Source: Cordia subcordata (taxonomy: Eukaryota; Streptophyta; Magnoliopsida; Boraginales; Cordiaceae). From it: DNA of 64,000 nucleotides. Below, in pieces: positions 30,430 through 42,395 of the stretch. The DNA lies in assembly GCA_028554755.1 (NCBI GenBank), contig JAPTOF010000030.1, forward strand, positions 1,054,001-1,118,000, read 5' to 3'. Position 1 is the first letter of the stretch; each line of letters starts with the position of its first letter. The translations under genes and the position numbers were made by a program. The notes below the pieces were generated by a model that saw nothing but the letters and a program-made list of their open reading frames with translations, did no database searches and was not told the DNA's origin.

Positions 30430-31185
30430 TCTAGTTCACATCCTCAGGTTCCACCTCAGCAGCGACTCTGTCCTCAAAATCTCCCAGGTTTCTATCATGT
30501 CAATCAGCCCTGTCTCACTAGTGCTCCTCAACCTTAGGCTATACCTATTCCCTGTAGTAGCCAGACTCCTAGTAATGATATGATGAAGTTAATGCAGTTT
30601 ATTCAGAATCAGCAGCAGGCAGTAGCTAGTCAGCAGCAGGAGCTAGTTGATAATAGGCAAGAAATGGCTAGCTATAGGCAGCAGATGACCAGGCTTGAGG
30701 CACAGTTAGGACAGATTGCTAGTTAGTTGAGTGCTAGAGAGCCCAGGAAATTACCTTCTCAGCCAGAGGTGAACCCTAGAGTCCAGTCCTGTTCCTCCAC
30801 CGATACCACTTATCCCCCTCAGGCCCAGGCTAAGGCCGTCAATATTCTTAGAAGTGGTTGGGTAGTGGATAATAGGATAAGAGTTGACTTTGCAGTGCCT
30901 GCACCTAGTGGTCCTTCCGAGTCTAGAGTACCACATTGTAGCCCTATTGAGGGAAATTCTAGAGAAGGTCCTATTGAGATAGATGAGCCTATTAGAGACC
31001 ATGGAGAGAGTAGTACTTCCCGCCCACATCGGGAGAGAAAAGAGCCAATTGATGACTTCCATGTATCTAGAGATGTAGAGCCTAAAGTTCCCTTTCCATC
31101 TGCCTGAGAGAGGCCTACACCTAGTGAAGATTCTAGGTTCTTCAAGGTTTTAGAGCATCTTAAGGACCTTAAGGTCAATCTTCCT
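30430..31185 (+). pseudogene. Gypsy gag-pol spacer region
   Basis: Gln-rich coding remnants (NQQQAVASQQQELVDN, YRQQMTRLEAQLGQIAS), then a Pro/Ser-rich linker with AKAVNILRSG, the typical Athila sequence before the protease. Stops interrupt it, for example at 30725. There is no separate gene here. Confidence 0.65.
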
Positions 31186-32020
31186 TTGATAGATGCGATC
31201 CTTTCCATCCCCTCTTACTCTAAGTTCTTTGAGGATCTTTGTACAAGGAAACATAAGTCATCGAACATTCCTAAGAAGGTGAGGCTTACGGAGAAGGTGA
31301 GTAGTATTTGTACTTCGGGCCTTCTGGCCAAAATGAGTGACCCCGGAGCTTTCACTATTCCTTGTAGGATCCGTGAGACCCATTGATCACGCCATGTCGA
31401 TTTAGGATCTAGTGTGAATCTCATTCCCTACTCCATCTATCAGCAGTTAGGTCTAGGTGAGTTGTCCCTTACACATGTTACTTTTCAGCTAGCTGATAAA
31501 TCCGAGTGTAGACCTAGGGGTGTGATAGAGGATGTATGGTCTAGGTAGGTGAGTTTGTGTACCCTGTTGACTTCATAGTGTTAGATATGGATTCATGACA
31601 TGACTCTAGACATTTTACACCCATTCTTCTAGGTCGCCCCTTCCTTGCCACCGCAGATGCCATTATTCATTGTAGGTCGGGGTTATTGGAGATGAAATTT
31701 GGGAATTTAAGATCCACTATGAAGGTTGTCGAGGCGGTGAATAGGGCTAGTATAGGAGGAGAGGATGGAGAAGAGTGCTTTAGGGTGGATGTGATTGATT
31801 CTTGTGTTGAGGATATTATAGAGAAGACTATGACCGATAGAGAAGAATTGAGGAAATTTGAGGAATTGATGTCTAGTTTTGATTTGGAGACCTTAGAGCT
31901 GAAATGTGTAGCTTCTACTTCCTTGATTGAGAGCCATTTGACTAATAAGTCACTTGAGGTTAATTCTTTTAGTCTCATTTCTAGTGATGTCCCCATTGAT
32001 GATGTAGAGGTTAGTCCCCC
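31186..32020 (+). pseudogene. Gypsy protease relic and linker
   Basis: Retropepsin-like aspartic protease. The active-site region reads HVDLGSSVNLIPYSIYQQLG near 31394-31450 (catalytic Asp in DLGSS), with LGRPFLATADAII as the second conserved block near 31640. A stop (TGA at 31384) precedes the active site and more stops follow to 31600. The open stretch 31686-32045 is the variable linker to RT. Confidence 0.75.
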
Positions 32021-32732
32021 TTGGTTGAGCCTATCCCTTCTTTAGAGCTCAAACCCCTTCCCGATCATTTGAAGTATGCATTCCTAGGCCCTAGTGAGAC
32101 TCTTCCGGTCATCGTAGCTTCCGATCTTTCTAGTGAGCATAGGGAGCGTCTCTTAGAGGTTTTTAGGAAGCATAGGAAGGCTATAGGGTGGAAAATTGAT
32201 GATTTGAGAGGTACAGACCCTTCGGTTTGCATGCATCGTATTCACCTTGAGAATAGAGCCATTCCTTCTAGGGAGATGCAAAGGAGGCTAAACCCACATA
32301 TAAGTGAAGTAGTTAAGAAAAAGATTATTAAGCTTTTAGATGCAGGCATTATTTATCCGATCTCCGATAGTAAGTGCGTTAGCCTGGTCCAAGTTGTCCC
32401 TAAGAAGTCCAGGATCACGGTTATTGAGAATGAGAGAGGAGAGCTTATCCCTACACGTACTCCCACGAGATGGAGAGTTTGCATTGATTATAGGAAGCTC
32501 AACTCCACAACTAGAAAGGATCATTTCCTATTGCCTTTTCTAGACCAGATCTTAGATAGAGTAGCTGGGCATAGCTACTATTGTTTTCTAGATGGCTATT
32601 CGGGTTATAATTAGATCCCTGTGTTTCCCGAGGACCAAGAGAAGACCACCTTTACTTGCCCCTATGGCACTTTTGCTTATAGGAGAATGCCCTTTAGTCT
32701 TTGTAATGCCCCAACGACTTTTTGTAAAACGG
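32021..32732 (+). pseudogene. Gypsy reverse transcriptase, N-terminal half
   Basis: RT of Ty3/gypsy type: LKPLPDHLKYAFLG, RLNPHISEVVKKKIIKLLDAGIIYPISDS, WRVCIDYRKLNSTTRKDHF and FLDGYSGYN with the first catalytic Asp; one TAG at 32615 follows, then TTFTCPYGTFAYRRMPFSLCNAP. It ends before the YVDD motif, where LINE element L begins at 32733. RNase H and integrase are missing. Confidence 0.85.
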
Positions 32733-33853
32733 TTGATACACATTGGAAGATGTTTGGAAAAGTTGAAACTAAATCAGCAGAAAATGGCTTTTATGTTTTC
32801 AAGTTTGTTAATGATGAATCTTGTGATCTAGTCTTGGAGCAATTGTGGCATTTAAATCACCGACCCCTATTACTTAGAAGATGGGATCCAAATGCACAGC
32901 TAATTAATTTTAGTTGGGATAAAGTCCCCCTTTGGGTCAAGTTAAGGAACGTCCCTTGTTCCCTAATCACTTAAAAAGGGTTAAGTTATATTGCTAGTAC
33001 ATTAGGTTATCCAATACAAATGGATAAACTCACTGAATCATGGACTTTCGTAGGCTTTGCGAGAGTTTGTATCGAAATGGACCTTTCTAAAGAGTTGCCG
33101 GATCACACTTTTGTAAAGCTTAGGGATGGAAGTTAGGCTAAAATTGAAGTTGAGTATACTTGGAAACCTCTTGTTTGTTCAAATTGTAAGATTGTGGGTC
33201 ATTCACTCTCTTTATGTCCTAATGCTATTGATCCAAATGTGCCAAAATTCCCCATGGTGATAGGAAAAAAGAAGAACGGAAAGGTGTAAAGTCAAAGAAA
33301 GTTTAGAAGAGAACACTTGAGGCTGATCCAAAGCCTTTTTCAAGTGCCATGCCTCCTTGCACCATTCAAGTCTCAAAAAAAGAAAATGAGCATTTGGTCA
33401 CATCACCAAAAAATCAGTTGGGCATTAATCATTTTGTAACACTCACACCTATTGATGAAGATAAGAAAGATGAGGATTTTTGTCCTCTTAATGAGATAAT
33501 CAAACTTGATTCACCCAATTGTCATCTTAAAGGGCAAAATGAAGATCTTATGAAGGAAAATAATGGAAGATGCTGGTTGTAGTTTGATTGTTGTTGAGGG
33601 AAGCATTAAAGTGGCTCCACCCGAGAATGAAGATACCCCGCCACCTCAAGATTGATTTTGTTTTTCACTTTCATTTGATGTAACTTTGTTTCAATTTGTA
33701 TCATTTTTTTGTAACTGGAATCTTTTCCTAGTTGGTTTTTTCTTGCCCCTCAAATCTAGATTTGGTTAGTTTTGTTGTATCTTATGATTTGAGGGGTTTG
33801 GGATGTAATCTTACAAATTTGTGGTATATATAACTTACTTACCTTGCAAAGAA
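32733..33853 (+). mobile_element. Element L: ORF1-only LINE (family 2), 5'-truncated
   Basis: Starts in DUF4283 (VDTHWKMFGKVETKSAENGF), passes the conserved blocks (SYIASTLGYPIQMDKLTES, GFARVCIEMDLSKELPDHT), a CCHC knuckle CSNCKIVGHSLSLC and an acidic tail to a stop at 33582. A 3' UTR of about 270 bp with TTGTTGTATC and TTGAGGGG follows, with tail CTTACTTACCTTGC and an A-rich end. Stops occur at 32972 and near 33135, 33287 and 33304. There is no ORF2. The 5' end sits in the gypsy RT and the poly(A) runs into the Lys-rich ORF1 start of M. No clear TSD. Confidence 0.82.
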
Positions 33854-35893
33854 AAAAACAAAGTGTCTAGCTCTCCATGTCGGTCTAGTGCAAGAATTAA
33901 CGCCAAGAAAGAAGCTGAAGTCAATGTTTCAAACTCCATTGACGAGGTTGATTCAGCCTCTACACTCCCCCCTAATAGTGAAGATGCTTTATCAACCTCA
34001 AAAAAGCTGAAAGATGTTTTTGAGGCCATAGATTTTGGAAAAACTTTCAAGCAATATGAAAAGGAACAAAACATAGCAAAGGCTGGACTTGTTAAGAGTC
34101 TCATTCAAAGCTCAAAAGCTTCCTCATCCTCATCTCCAGAAGATTGGGTTGAATCAATCTCTCCTAAAAGCAAGCTAAAATGGATCTCACTCAAAAGCTT
34201 TTGTTTCTTCAACAAAAATCCCATCTTCTTCTAGTTTTAATGGCTGTATTTCACATTTAAAATTGAAGTAACAAGCTATTAAGCTCGTTTATGTAATCTC
34301 AATTTCAAATGAAAAGAAGAAGTCAATTTTATTACCCGATGGACAAAAGGAGCAAGAACTAGGTAATGCTTTTGGGGCTGACAAGACCAGCTCTTTTCCA
34401 CCAAATGGAAGTACTTTTTCTGGCCAAAACTCCCATAATCCGACACATCATCCACAAAGCCCAATACCTGCTCATGCACCACACATTTCAAATGAAAATA
34501 ACTTCCCTCTACTTATCTCTAGCTCGGTCAAGGAAGATTCAACAAGTCAACTTGAACACAAAAGGGCGCACTCATTAAATGACTTGGCAGCCACATCACA
34601 AAGCTTTGACATGTCACTAGAAGAGAAAAACATTGATCAAAAAGCATGACTGTCTCTGGACAACAAAGAAACTTACAAAGCTCATGAAAATACCAAGCAA
34701 TCTAAGCCGAGTTCTATTGAGGTTTTGGAGAGGAAACATCAAACTAGTGGAAGGAATGCAAATGTCCCACAAAATGCTTGGAGGAAACCTCCTTTTTTAA
34801 GGTATGAACCCTCTCCCAAAGATCCTACTCTTAGTTGGGAAAGTGATTTTGCAATGCACAGGGAAAAAAACTTGCAATTAGAAGAAGAATTGGAAGTTAG
34901 AACTTGTGAAGGCATTAGGGACGTTGAAGATCCCCCACAAGATTTGTATAATGAAAGTGAAAGCTTTTCGCCTTATTGCTTAGTTGGCCAATTCCTTGGT
35001 GCCCCTCCCCCATTCTACCTCATAAAAAACATGGTCTATAATTCTTGGTAGAGGTTTGGGAAGCTGTCCAAAAGGAAAAGGACTTTTTATGTTCAAATTT
35101 GAAAAAGAAGAATATTGCCAAAAAGTACTTCAACAATTATGGCATGTGAATCATAGGCCATTACTCAGAAAATGGAAACCAGATCTTGAGTTTGTAAATT
35201 TGACATGTAACAAAGTTCCAATTTGGGTTAAGCTTAAAGAAGTTCCACTTTGTCTTTGATGAAAAAGGGGATTTAGCTACATTGCATCTTTCATTGGAAA
35301 GCCAGTTCAAATTGATGCTCTAACCAAATCAAGAAGGAACCTTGAGTTTGCAAAAGTTTGTATTGAAGTTAATTTAGAAGATAAGCTTTGAATGAATTTT
35401 TATCAAACTTAGATATTGGTCTAGAACCCGAGTGCACGTGGAATATGCTTGGAAATCGAGCAAGTATGATCATTGTAAGATGGTAGGCCATGTTGAGGAC
35501 CTTTGCCCTTTGAAGCCCAAAGATCAACAAACTAATATTTCCCAACCTCACACTAATAGGGCTGCCCCTATTAGTTCTAAACCAAAACCCATGGATACTT
35601 GGAAAGCAGTTGGCAAAAGAAAAGCTTCACAAAATAGACATGTTCCAAATTATGAGAAAGCTATAGATAATAGCTCAAATTCAAGCACCAAGGCAAATGG
35701 AAATGTTATGCCTTCTCAGCCACCCTCACCAAAGAAAATCATTCTCCCCCTTAATGCACCATGTCCCAAAATGCAACAAAGAAATTCCTATATGGCACTT
35801 GATAGCTTTAAGGGCAAAGAAGAGGGTGAAATTCTCAACAAAGAGCATGGATTGGAAGAGGTAATCTTAGATGGAGAAGAAAACACTTTGTAA
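33854..35893 (+). pseudogene. LINE M ORF1
   Basis: Begins in the Lys-rich ORF1 N-terminus (NKVSSSPCRSSARINAKKEAE; the ATG and leader are lost at the junction with L). Low-complexity region with stops to about 34720, then DUF4283 (FSPYCLVGQFLGAPPPFYLIK), a TAG at 35048 and a frameshift, a TGA at 35257, and another shift. The knuckle reads YDHCKMVGHVEDLC near 35463, with the first Cys replaced by Tyr. The C-terminus has the KEEGEILNKEHG tail. Stop at 35891. Confidence 0.82.
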
Positions 35894-35933
35894 GGAAACA
35901 TTGGGGCGATTGGATCTCCCTTCACCAGTTAAA

Positions 35934-37281
35934 TGATATTTTGTGCATGGACATTAGGGGTTTCAATTCCCCTAACAAACACAAGGAATTGAAGGACTTG
36001 ATCAATAAACATAAGTTGGATTAGTTTTGTCTTTAGAGACCAAAATGGCAAATGATTCTCTTATTGACTCTTACTTCAGCACTTTGGGTTTCGCAAACTA
36101 CATGGATGAGAATATGGTTGGAAGAATTTGGCTTTTTTGGAGGCATTACATAAAGACCACCATAATTGATACTATGGAACAAGGCATTCTTTGTCACTTG
36201 AATTTTCCATCACAACTGTCTCTCTTTGTTGCTTTTGTCTATGGTAGGAATGAACCCTCAAGAAGGCAACAACTTTTGGCAAGGATAAGAAATTGGAGTC
36301 TTTGGTGTGAAGAAAGGCCCCTTTGCATTGTTGGTGATTTCAACGAAATCTTAAATTATGGAGATAGATCAACTTCTATGTCCATTCCTTCTAGTGCTTG
36401 GGATTTCAAAGATTGTATAAGTCATGCCCACATTCATGAACTTAAAGCCATGGGCCCTCTTTTTACTTGGACTAACCAAAGCTTAAGAGGTAATCTTATT
36501 GCTAGCAAGCTTGATAGAGCTCTTGTTAATGCAACTTGGATGGAGCATATGGATGATTCTTCTCTCCTAATTGGCAATTCAGTCATTTCAGATCATTGTC
36601 CTCTCATTGTCTACACTAGCGTGGTCAAGCACTCCTCTCCAAAGCCATTCAAATTCTATAATGCTTGGACATCTCATGCTCTTTTCTTACAAGTGGTGAA
36701 TGAATATTGGAATGCATGGGTCTTTGGCACTCCAATGTTCATTCTTTTCCAAAAGCAAAGGATACTCAAGAGGGCTCTCAAGGATTTTGATAGAAAATAT
36801 TTCTCTTGTATTCCATAGCATATTGAGGATCTTAAAGAAGCTCTTATGGGAGTATAATTCACTTTGCTCAATGGAAACCTTGATAATGATGTACTCAATA
36901 AAAAAAAGGAGCTCATGTTGGAAACTGAAGATCTTGAAGCCACCTACAAAAACATGCTCCACCAAAAGTCTAGGGTGAATTGGATCAAAGATGGAGATGC
37001 AAACACAAGCTTTTTCCACAACGAGAGAGGAAAATCAATAATTCTATATATGCCATCAATAATAAAGCAAGGAAGCTCATCACTTCAAAGGAGGAGATCA
37101 AAACTGAATTAGTTTCTTATTTCCAGAATATCATTGGCATGCCTTCTCATTCTCATGCTAGTATGGAGATTATTAAAGATATCTTAGGCAAAACTATTGA
37201 TGAAGGTTGTTTGGAAAAGCCTACTGCCCCTTTCATTTTTGAGGAAATCAAAGCCACTCTCTTCTCTCTTAATCCTAAGAT
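35934..37281 (+). pseudogene. LINE M ORF2 5' part (endonuclease, RT N-terminus)
   Basis: ATG at 35934 followed by a one-base loss in the WNIRG codons. The endonuclease frame 36027-36818 contains LETK, VGDFNEI, FTWTNQS and SDHCPLIV. Stops at 36817 and 36854 and further shifts precede RT linker VNWIKDGDANTSFFHN and the segment EEIKATLFSLNP. It breaks at 37281, where minus-strand N begins. No 3' end. Confidence 0.82.
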
Positions 37282-38255
37282 AGCAAAACACCATGTTCTT
37301 TATGAGATAAAATGGGGGAGGGGCATCGAGGAATTGACCCATGAAGTAATGAGTCCAAAAGCTTTCACCATCATCATACAAATCTTGTGTAAGATCATCC
37401 ACATCTCTAACACCATCATCATGCAAATCTTGTGTAAGATCATCCACATCTCTAACTCCAACATAAGTTATAACTTCAAGTTCTTCTTCTAATTGTAAGT
37501 TTGTTTCTATGTACTCCATAAAACCATTCTTCCAATCAAGAGTAGGATCTCTGAGGGAAGGTTTATACCTTAAAAAAAGAGGCTTTCTTCAAGTATTTTG
37601 TTAGGAGTCTGCATTTGTTCCATTGTTGAGTGCCCTCTCATCATTATCAAACTTGAGTTTTCTTGAGCGTTTGAGTTTTCTTTGCTCTCAAAAGTGGAAC
37701 AACCATTCTGGTCTCCATTAATGACATGTCAAAGTTTGGTGAGGTGGCAGCCATATCACAAGAACCGTGGGCCATATTTTGCTCCAAAGGGGTTCTGAGT
37801 TTACTTTGGCCAAATCAGAAATGGGTGGAGGGAAATCTCTTTTATTTGCATTATGGGGCACATGCTTGCTTAGTGGTTGATGAGTGAGTTGTCATGTTCA
37901 TATGGCTTGTGGCAGTAAAAGAACTCCTATTTTCAGGAAAAATACATGTCATTTCAGCCACTAAGGTAACGGTACATGCACTTTTTGTCCATAGGGTAAA
38001 GACCTCGAACCTTTTTCTCCAAATTGAAAATCCACCAAGCTTTCATGAACGAGCTCTTGAGCTTTCTCCATCTTTTCTTGAGGCGAAGGGCTATTAGGAC
38101 CTAGAGATAAAGGGTTTTTAGTTGGAGAGACAAAAAGCTTTTGTGCAAGCTCCACTTCCATTTGCTTCTTAATGGTAGGAGACTTGGCCCAATCTTTTGA
38201 AGAAGAAGATGAACGAGATTTAAAGCCATCAATGAGGCTCTTAACAAGCATAGCC
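37282..38255 (-). pseudogene. LINE N ORF1 N-terminal part
   Basis: Minus-strand ORF1: N-terminal Ser-rich region (38251-37961, AMLVKSLIDGFKSRSSSSSK), degraded middle, then ETNLQLEEELEVITYVGVRDVDD and the start of DUF4283 (DAPPPFYLIKNMV), ending at 37283. It resembles M closely. It contains a 45-bp in-frame tandem duplication (37366-37455). It lacks leader, knuckle and ORF2. Confidence 0.78.
37366..37455 (-). repeat. 45-bp in-frame tandem duplication in N ORF1
   Basis: Two adjacent 45-bp units, 37366-37410 and 37411-37455, differ at one base. They encode VRDVDDLTQD(L)(Y/H)DDG twice, so a 15-residue acidic segment before DUF4283 is doubled. Other ORF1 copies carry it once. Confidence 0.92.
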
Positions 38256-38985
38256 TTAGTATTATTGTATTATTTAATGATGACACACAAACAAAAGGAA
38301 TATGAGATTTCTCTTCCTTCTCTCTAGAACCCTTGCAACCAACCACCACCTCATCACTACACACCACCACCAAACAACCATCATCCGTCCATTAACCCTA
38401 CACACTTTGCCCCAACAACTTTGCATTCATAGGAAAGAAGAAGAAGGGATCTTCTCCAATGAATCTAGTGTACAACTAAATGCAAAGAAACAAGCTTTAG
38501 GAAACATTTCAATTGCAAAATCGAATTATTCCCCCTCAAGAAATGAGGTTGATTCAGCCTCTTTACCCGTTGTTAGTGGAGATGCTCAATCAACCTCAAG
38601 TACAGAGTTCAAAGAAGTTTATGACACCTTAGAAGTGGGTTCTTCTTACAAGGAGCACTTGAAAGTTCAAAGTAAAGCCAAGGCTGAGTTGGTGAAGAGC
38701 CTAACATGTAAATCTTGCTCTCATTCACCAACATCACCATCTTCAAGAATGACTTCGGGTTCTTGTTCTAAAGGTATGGAAATGGAACTTTTTGAGCATC
38801 TCTTTAGATCTTGTACTCAAAACTCCCTCTCTTCAGACCCTAGTAGTTTGATAAAGTTGGATAATTCTTGAAACAAAGCTTCCATGGCTTCTCATGGTGT
38901 CTTGAACGAAGAAGAAAGGGGTAAGGAAAATAATCTTTTATCCAATGGACAACAAACATTGCATTGTCAGGCTAATAGCTTTGTT
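38256..38985 (+). pseudogene. LINE O: 5' UTR and ORF1 N-terminus
   Basis: CT-rich leader with the upstream ATG at 38302 (MRFLFLLSRTLATN) followed by C/A-rich sequence. The ORF1 start has changed from ATGGG to ATAGG (near 38429), and the frame from 38302 reads straight into ORF1 (SNESSVQLNAKKQALG, NEVDSASLPVVSGDAQSTS) to a stop at 38869. The ORF1 N-terminal relic goes on to about 38985, where minus-strand P begins. No DUF4283. Confidence 0.75.
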
Positions 38986-40448
38986 CTCGAGTTTTGCATG
39001 GAAAGACAACATCCGGGAGATTACCTTCTAAGTCCACTTCAATACACACCCTAGCAAACTCCAAATTTCTTCTAGAGTCCGTAAGTGCATCCATTTGAAT
39101 AGGCTTACCAATAAAAGAAGCAATATAACCAAGCCCTCTTTTGGAGTATAGACTCAATGGGACATCCCAAAGCTTAATCCAAATTGGAACTTTGTTACAT
39201 GATAGGTTCACAAAATCGAGATTGGGTTCCCATTTCCTTAATAACAGCGGCCTATGGTTAACATGCCAAAGTTGTTGAAGGACTTTTTGGCAAATTTCTT
39301 CATTTCAAACTTGAAAAGAAAGAGACCTTTTCCTTTAGTGTGTATGTCTACCTTACCAAATCTCTTCCAAGCAAACGCAACCATATTTTTGATTAAGAAA
39401 AAAGGTGGTGGAGCACCTAAAAACTGCCCAACTAAGCAATGACTTCAAAATTTATCACCATCTTCATATAGGTCATCTGGAGGATCAACAACTTCCCTTT
39501 TGCCTTCCACGATATTGTAAGCTTGCTCTTTATCAAATTTAAGATTTGTATTTATATGCTCAGCAAAAACACCTCCCCAATCGGGAGAAGGATCATTTGA
39601 GGATGGTACATACCTGAATTTAAGTGGTTTGCGCCAAGCATTTTGCTGATTTTGCACTTGTGCTTTGTTTTGTATGTTGACTCCTTGTGCTTTTTGGAGA
39701 GGATTGGAGTGAGCTTTGTTTTCTTCATGCTGCCTCTTCAAAACATCATTCAAAGAGGAAGGGCTGCCTTGAAAAATGTCCCCACCATTGGGTTGAATAT
39801 GAACTCGGAACCCTTCCTTTAGTGAGGAAAGTTTCTGATTTGTATCCAGATGACATGGCATTTTGCTTGCAAAGTTGGCTGCCACATCTTCTTTCCTAAG
39901 TTGCTGATTTGGCATGGCTTTTTCATTTGAAATGTGTGCAAGTGGAGGGAAATCCTCAATATTTTCACGTGGGCCAGCATACAAAGTTTTGGAATCTGAA
40001 CTTAAAAGCTTACCACCTTTTTGAGTTGTCAAATTTTGCTTTGACAGGTCTGAAATAGTGCTGAAGTGATTAGGAGAGAGATGGTCAGTCCCATGTGTAA
40101 AAGCTTTGTCCGGTTCTTGCACTTCAGCGTTAGCATTGGTTAACAACCTTTCTTCTTTTTCTCTATTTCCTTCGGCTAAACCATGAAGATAGGAGTTTGG
40201 AGAAGGAGGAGAAAGTGATTTAGTGTTGATAGTGAGGGATCTCACAAGTTCGGCCTTAGTTTTGCTAAGGACATCAACTCCCTCCTTGTAAGAATGGCCA
40301 TCTTCAAGTGCATCATAGACCTCTTTGAAAAACGAACTTGAGGTTGATTGGGCATCTTCATTTGAGTGAGATGAAGAGGCCAAATCAACCTCAGCTTTGG
40401 AGGAGGAAGAACCCGAACAAGCAAGAGAGCATTTTCCAACATCTTGCA
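38986..40448 (-). pseudogene. LINE P ORF1, minus strand
   Basis: ORF1 of the B subfamily (close to 1330-2770). Open frame 40449-39445, 334 codons from CSLACSGSSSSKAEVD to DDLYEDGDKF. A stop at 39443 and a shift follow in DUF4283 (WSHCLVGQFLGAPPPFFLI in other frames). The block NLSCNKVPIWIKLWDVPLSL and FARVCIEVDLEGNLPDVVFP (39211-38990) ends at the join with O. Both the start and the knuckle are missing. Confidence 0.83.
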
Positions 40449-40516
40449 TTGTTAATAATCAGCCCTGAGTAAGTTGAAAAAGTCTTCAATGTGTCCATGA
40501 TGCAATCAATTGAATG
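40449..40516 (-). pseudogene. RT scrap beside P
   Basis: 68 bp of RT coding sequence (SIDCIMDTLKTFSTYSGLIINNA), same strand as P and directly upstream of its ORF1 piece. RT before ORF1 is the wrong order, so this is a rearrangement scar. The same RT position is also a break or indel point in Y (55551) and Z (about 57597). Confidence 0.75.
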
Positions 40517-41820
40517 AAATGGACTTCTTACCACTCTTGGAGAAGATCAACAACAAGGTGGAACATTGGACTAATCATTGGCTTTCATATTTAGGAAGAC
40601 TCCTACTTATCAAGTCTACTCTTACACAAATATATGCATATTGGGCAAGTACCATTCTTATCCCCAAGAACATTTTTGGAGAGATATATGCTTGGAAAGA
40701 TATATGCTTACCATACAAACAAGATGAATAGGGTGTTAGGAAGCTCGATGAGATTAACAAAACTTTCATGCTCAAAACTTTTTGGAGAATGTATGCATCA
40801 AGAAACATTCTTTGGAGCAAATGGATTCATGAGAACTACATCAGAGATAACTCCATCTGGATGATTCCGTACCCACATGATGCTAGTTAGGTTTTTAAAT
40901 GCCTCTTGAATTTTCGGGATGAAGCAAGGAAACACATCAAGCATACCTTGGGAAATGGAAGCTCCACCTTCTTTTGGCATGATAAATGGCATCCTAAAGG
41001 CGTTCTTTTTGAACATTGGCGTGAAGCAATTCCTTTTCCTCACCAAAATGCAAAGGTTAGCTCTCTTTTCTCAATGGATCTTGAATTGGCGGTGTTTTTG
41101 CCCAATATTTCTTCACCCACATTTAATATCATAAGTGATTGCGAAGGTAACTATTGCTGGTCACTCTTATCTGATGGCAATTTCTCCTTCAAGAGCTCAT
41201 AGGAACATATTAGGAAGAAAGGTGAACATTTTATGGGACACAACTTGGTTTAGTTCAAATGCCATAATCCGCGAGATAGCTTCATCATTTGGTTGGCTTT
41301 TAAAGACAAGATTAACACCAAATAGAGACTTCTTTATTGGGGCTTCAACATTAACCCACTTTGCACTTTTTGCCACATGGGTTGTGAAACTAGAGAGCAT
41401 CTCTTCTTTTCATGTTGGTTCACGAGGAGAATTTAGAGAAAAGGACTTACGCTTAACAACAGCCCGTTGCATCTTATTGAATGGGATAGCATTCTTGATT
41501 GCCTAACTCCGTATATGCTTGAGAGCAACTTGAAGGCTACAATACTCAAGCTTCTTTTTGGTGCAACAATTTACCACCTTTGGATGGAAAGAAATAAAAG
41601 ACTATTTAGCAAGGAAGTGCAAACTGAAGAAAATATTTTTGTAACTATTTACTATGAGGTTTGATGTAAAATCTCTCTTTGTAAAAAGTTTCCTTCAAAT
41701 AGTGCAAATATCAACATAGGAAATATGTGGAAGCTCGACATATCGTTATTTGAGCTTCTTTTTTAAATCTTGTAAAGTTCAATATCAATGAAATACCACA
41801 CTTACATGGTTTGCAAAAAA
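40517..41820 (+). mobile_element. LINE Q, 5'-truncated 3' half
   Basis: RT end to 3' UTR on the plus strand: MDFLPLLEKINNKVEHWTNH, LSYLGRLLLIKSTL, then linker and zf-RVT (CTFCHMGCETREHLFFSC). Stops at 40728, 40888, 41200, 41250, 41324 and 41434 and a 41-codon deletion near 40690 show age. The 3' UTR (41665-41814) ends CTTACATGGTTTGC with six A. It is a divergent subfamily. Confidence 0.8.
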
Positions 41821-42395
41821 TCTAATGGTTCAGCCCCATTAACAAATGCCCAATTGGATGGCAATCGATTTGAAACTCTTAAAGCAAATGATGGTGCTTC
41901 AAATGAAGTGGAAAATTTGGCCGTGAATGAGAAAGAAAATGAAGTGGTTATTGAAAAAGAAGATGTCAATGTTGCTGCCAATCAAGATGTTAATTTGGAA
42001 GAAACTTGCTTGAATCATGCAGTTGCCAATGTTGATAAGGAAGAAGGAGAAATGATTGATTACTCACGGGTTGTTCACCCACTCAGAAATGAAGACCAGT
42101 CTTACACTTGACTTGTTTGTTGTTTTTGGATGAGCGGCAATGAAGATGAAACTTTACCCTCGAGCAACCGCAAGTCCTTGATACTTTGACTTTCAATTTT
42201 GTTATATATTTTGTTTTCTCTTTGAGATTGATGTTACCTCTTGTCTCATGGATGTGATGTTTTCCTTGATGCTTTTGTGTTTTGAACTTGCCCTTCAAGC
42301 TGTGATTTGCTTTATCTTGTTGTATCTTTGGCTTGAGGGGTTTTGCGTTGTACTTATTACAAATTGTGATTTATTAAAAAACTTACTTAGTCCGC

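Larger units (their letters stand above)
26898..32732 (+). mobile_element. Athila-like Ty3/gypsy element, 3'-truncated
   Basis: 5' LTR (about 26898-28910), primer-binding site, gag, protease and the first half of RT. The rest of pol and the 3' LTR are missing. Assignment to Athila rests on the tRNA-Asp type primer site, the gag motif FEINPNML-like FEIKPNMLAMLPSFYG, the spacer with QLGQIA and AKAVNILRSG, and the RT sequence WRVCIDYRKLNSTTRKDHF. Many stops show old age. It ends abruptly where element L begins. Confidence 0.85.

Noticed and set aside
32021..32974. Possible fusion of gypsy RT with a LINE ORF1
   Set aside because: The change at 32733 is a junction between two elements with different frames and stops on both sides, not a fused gene.
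41788..42111. Stand-alone small acidic gene
   Set aside because: It matches the ORF1 tail of the ORF1-only LINE family and runs into that family's 3' UTR.
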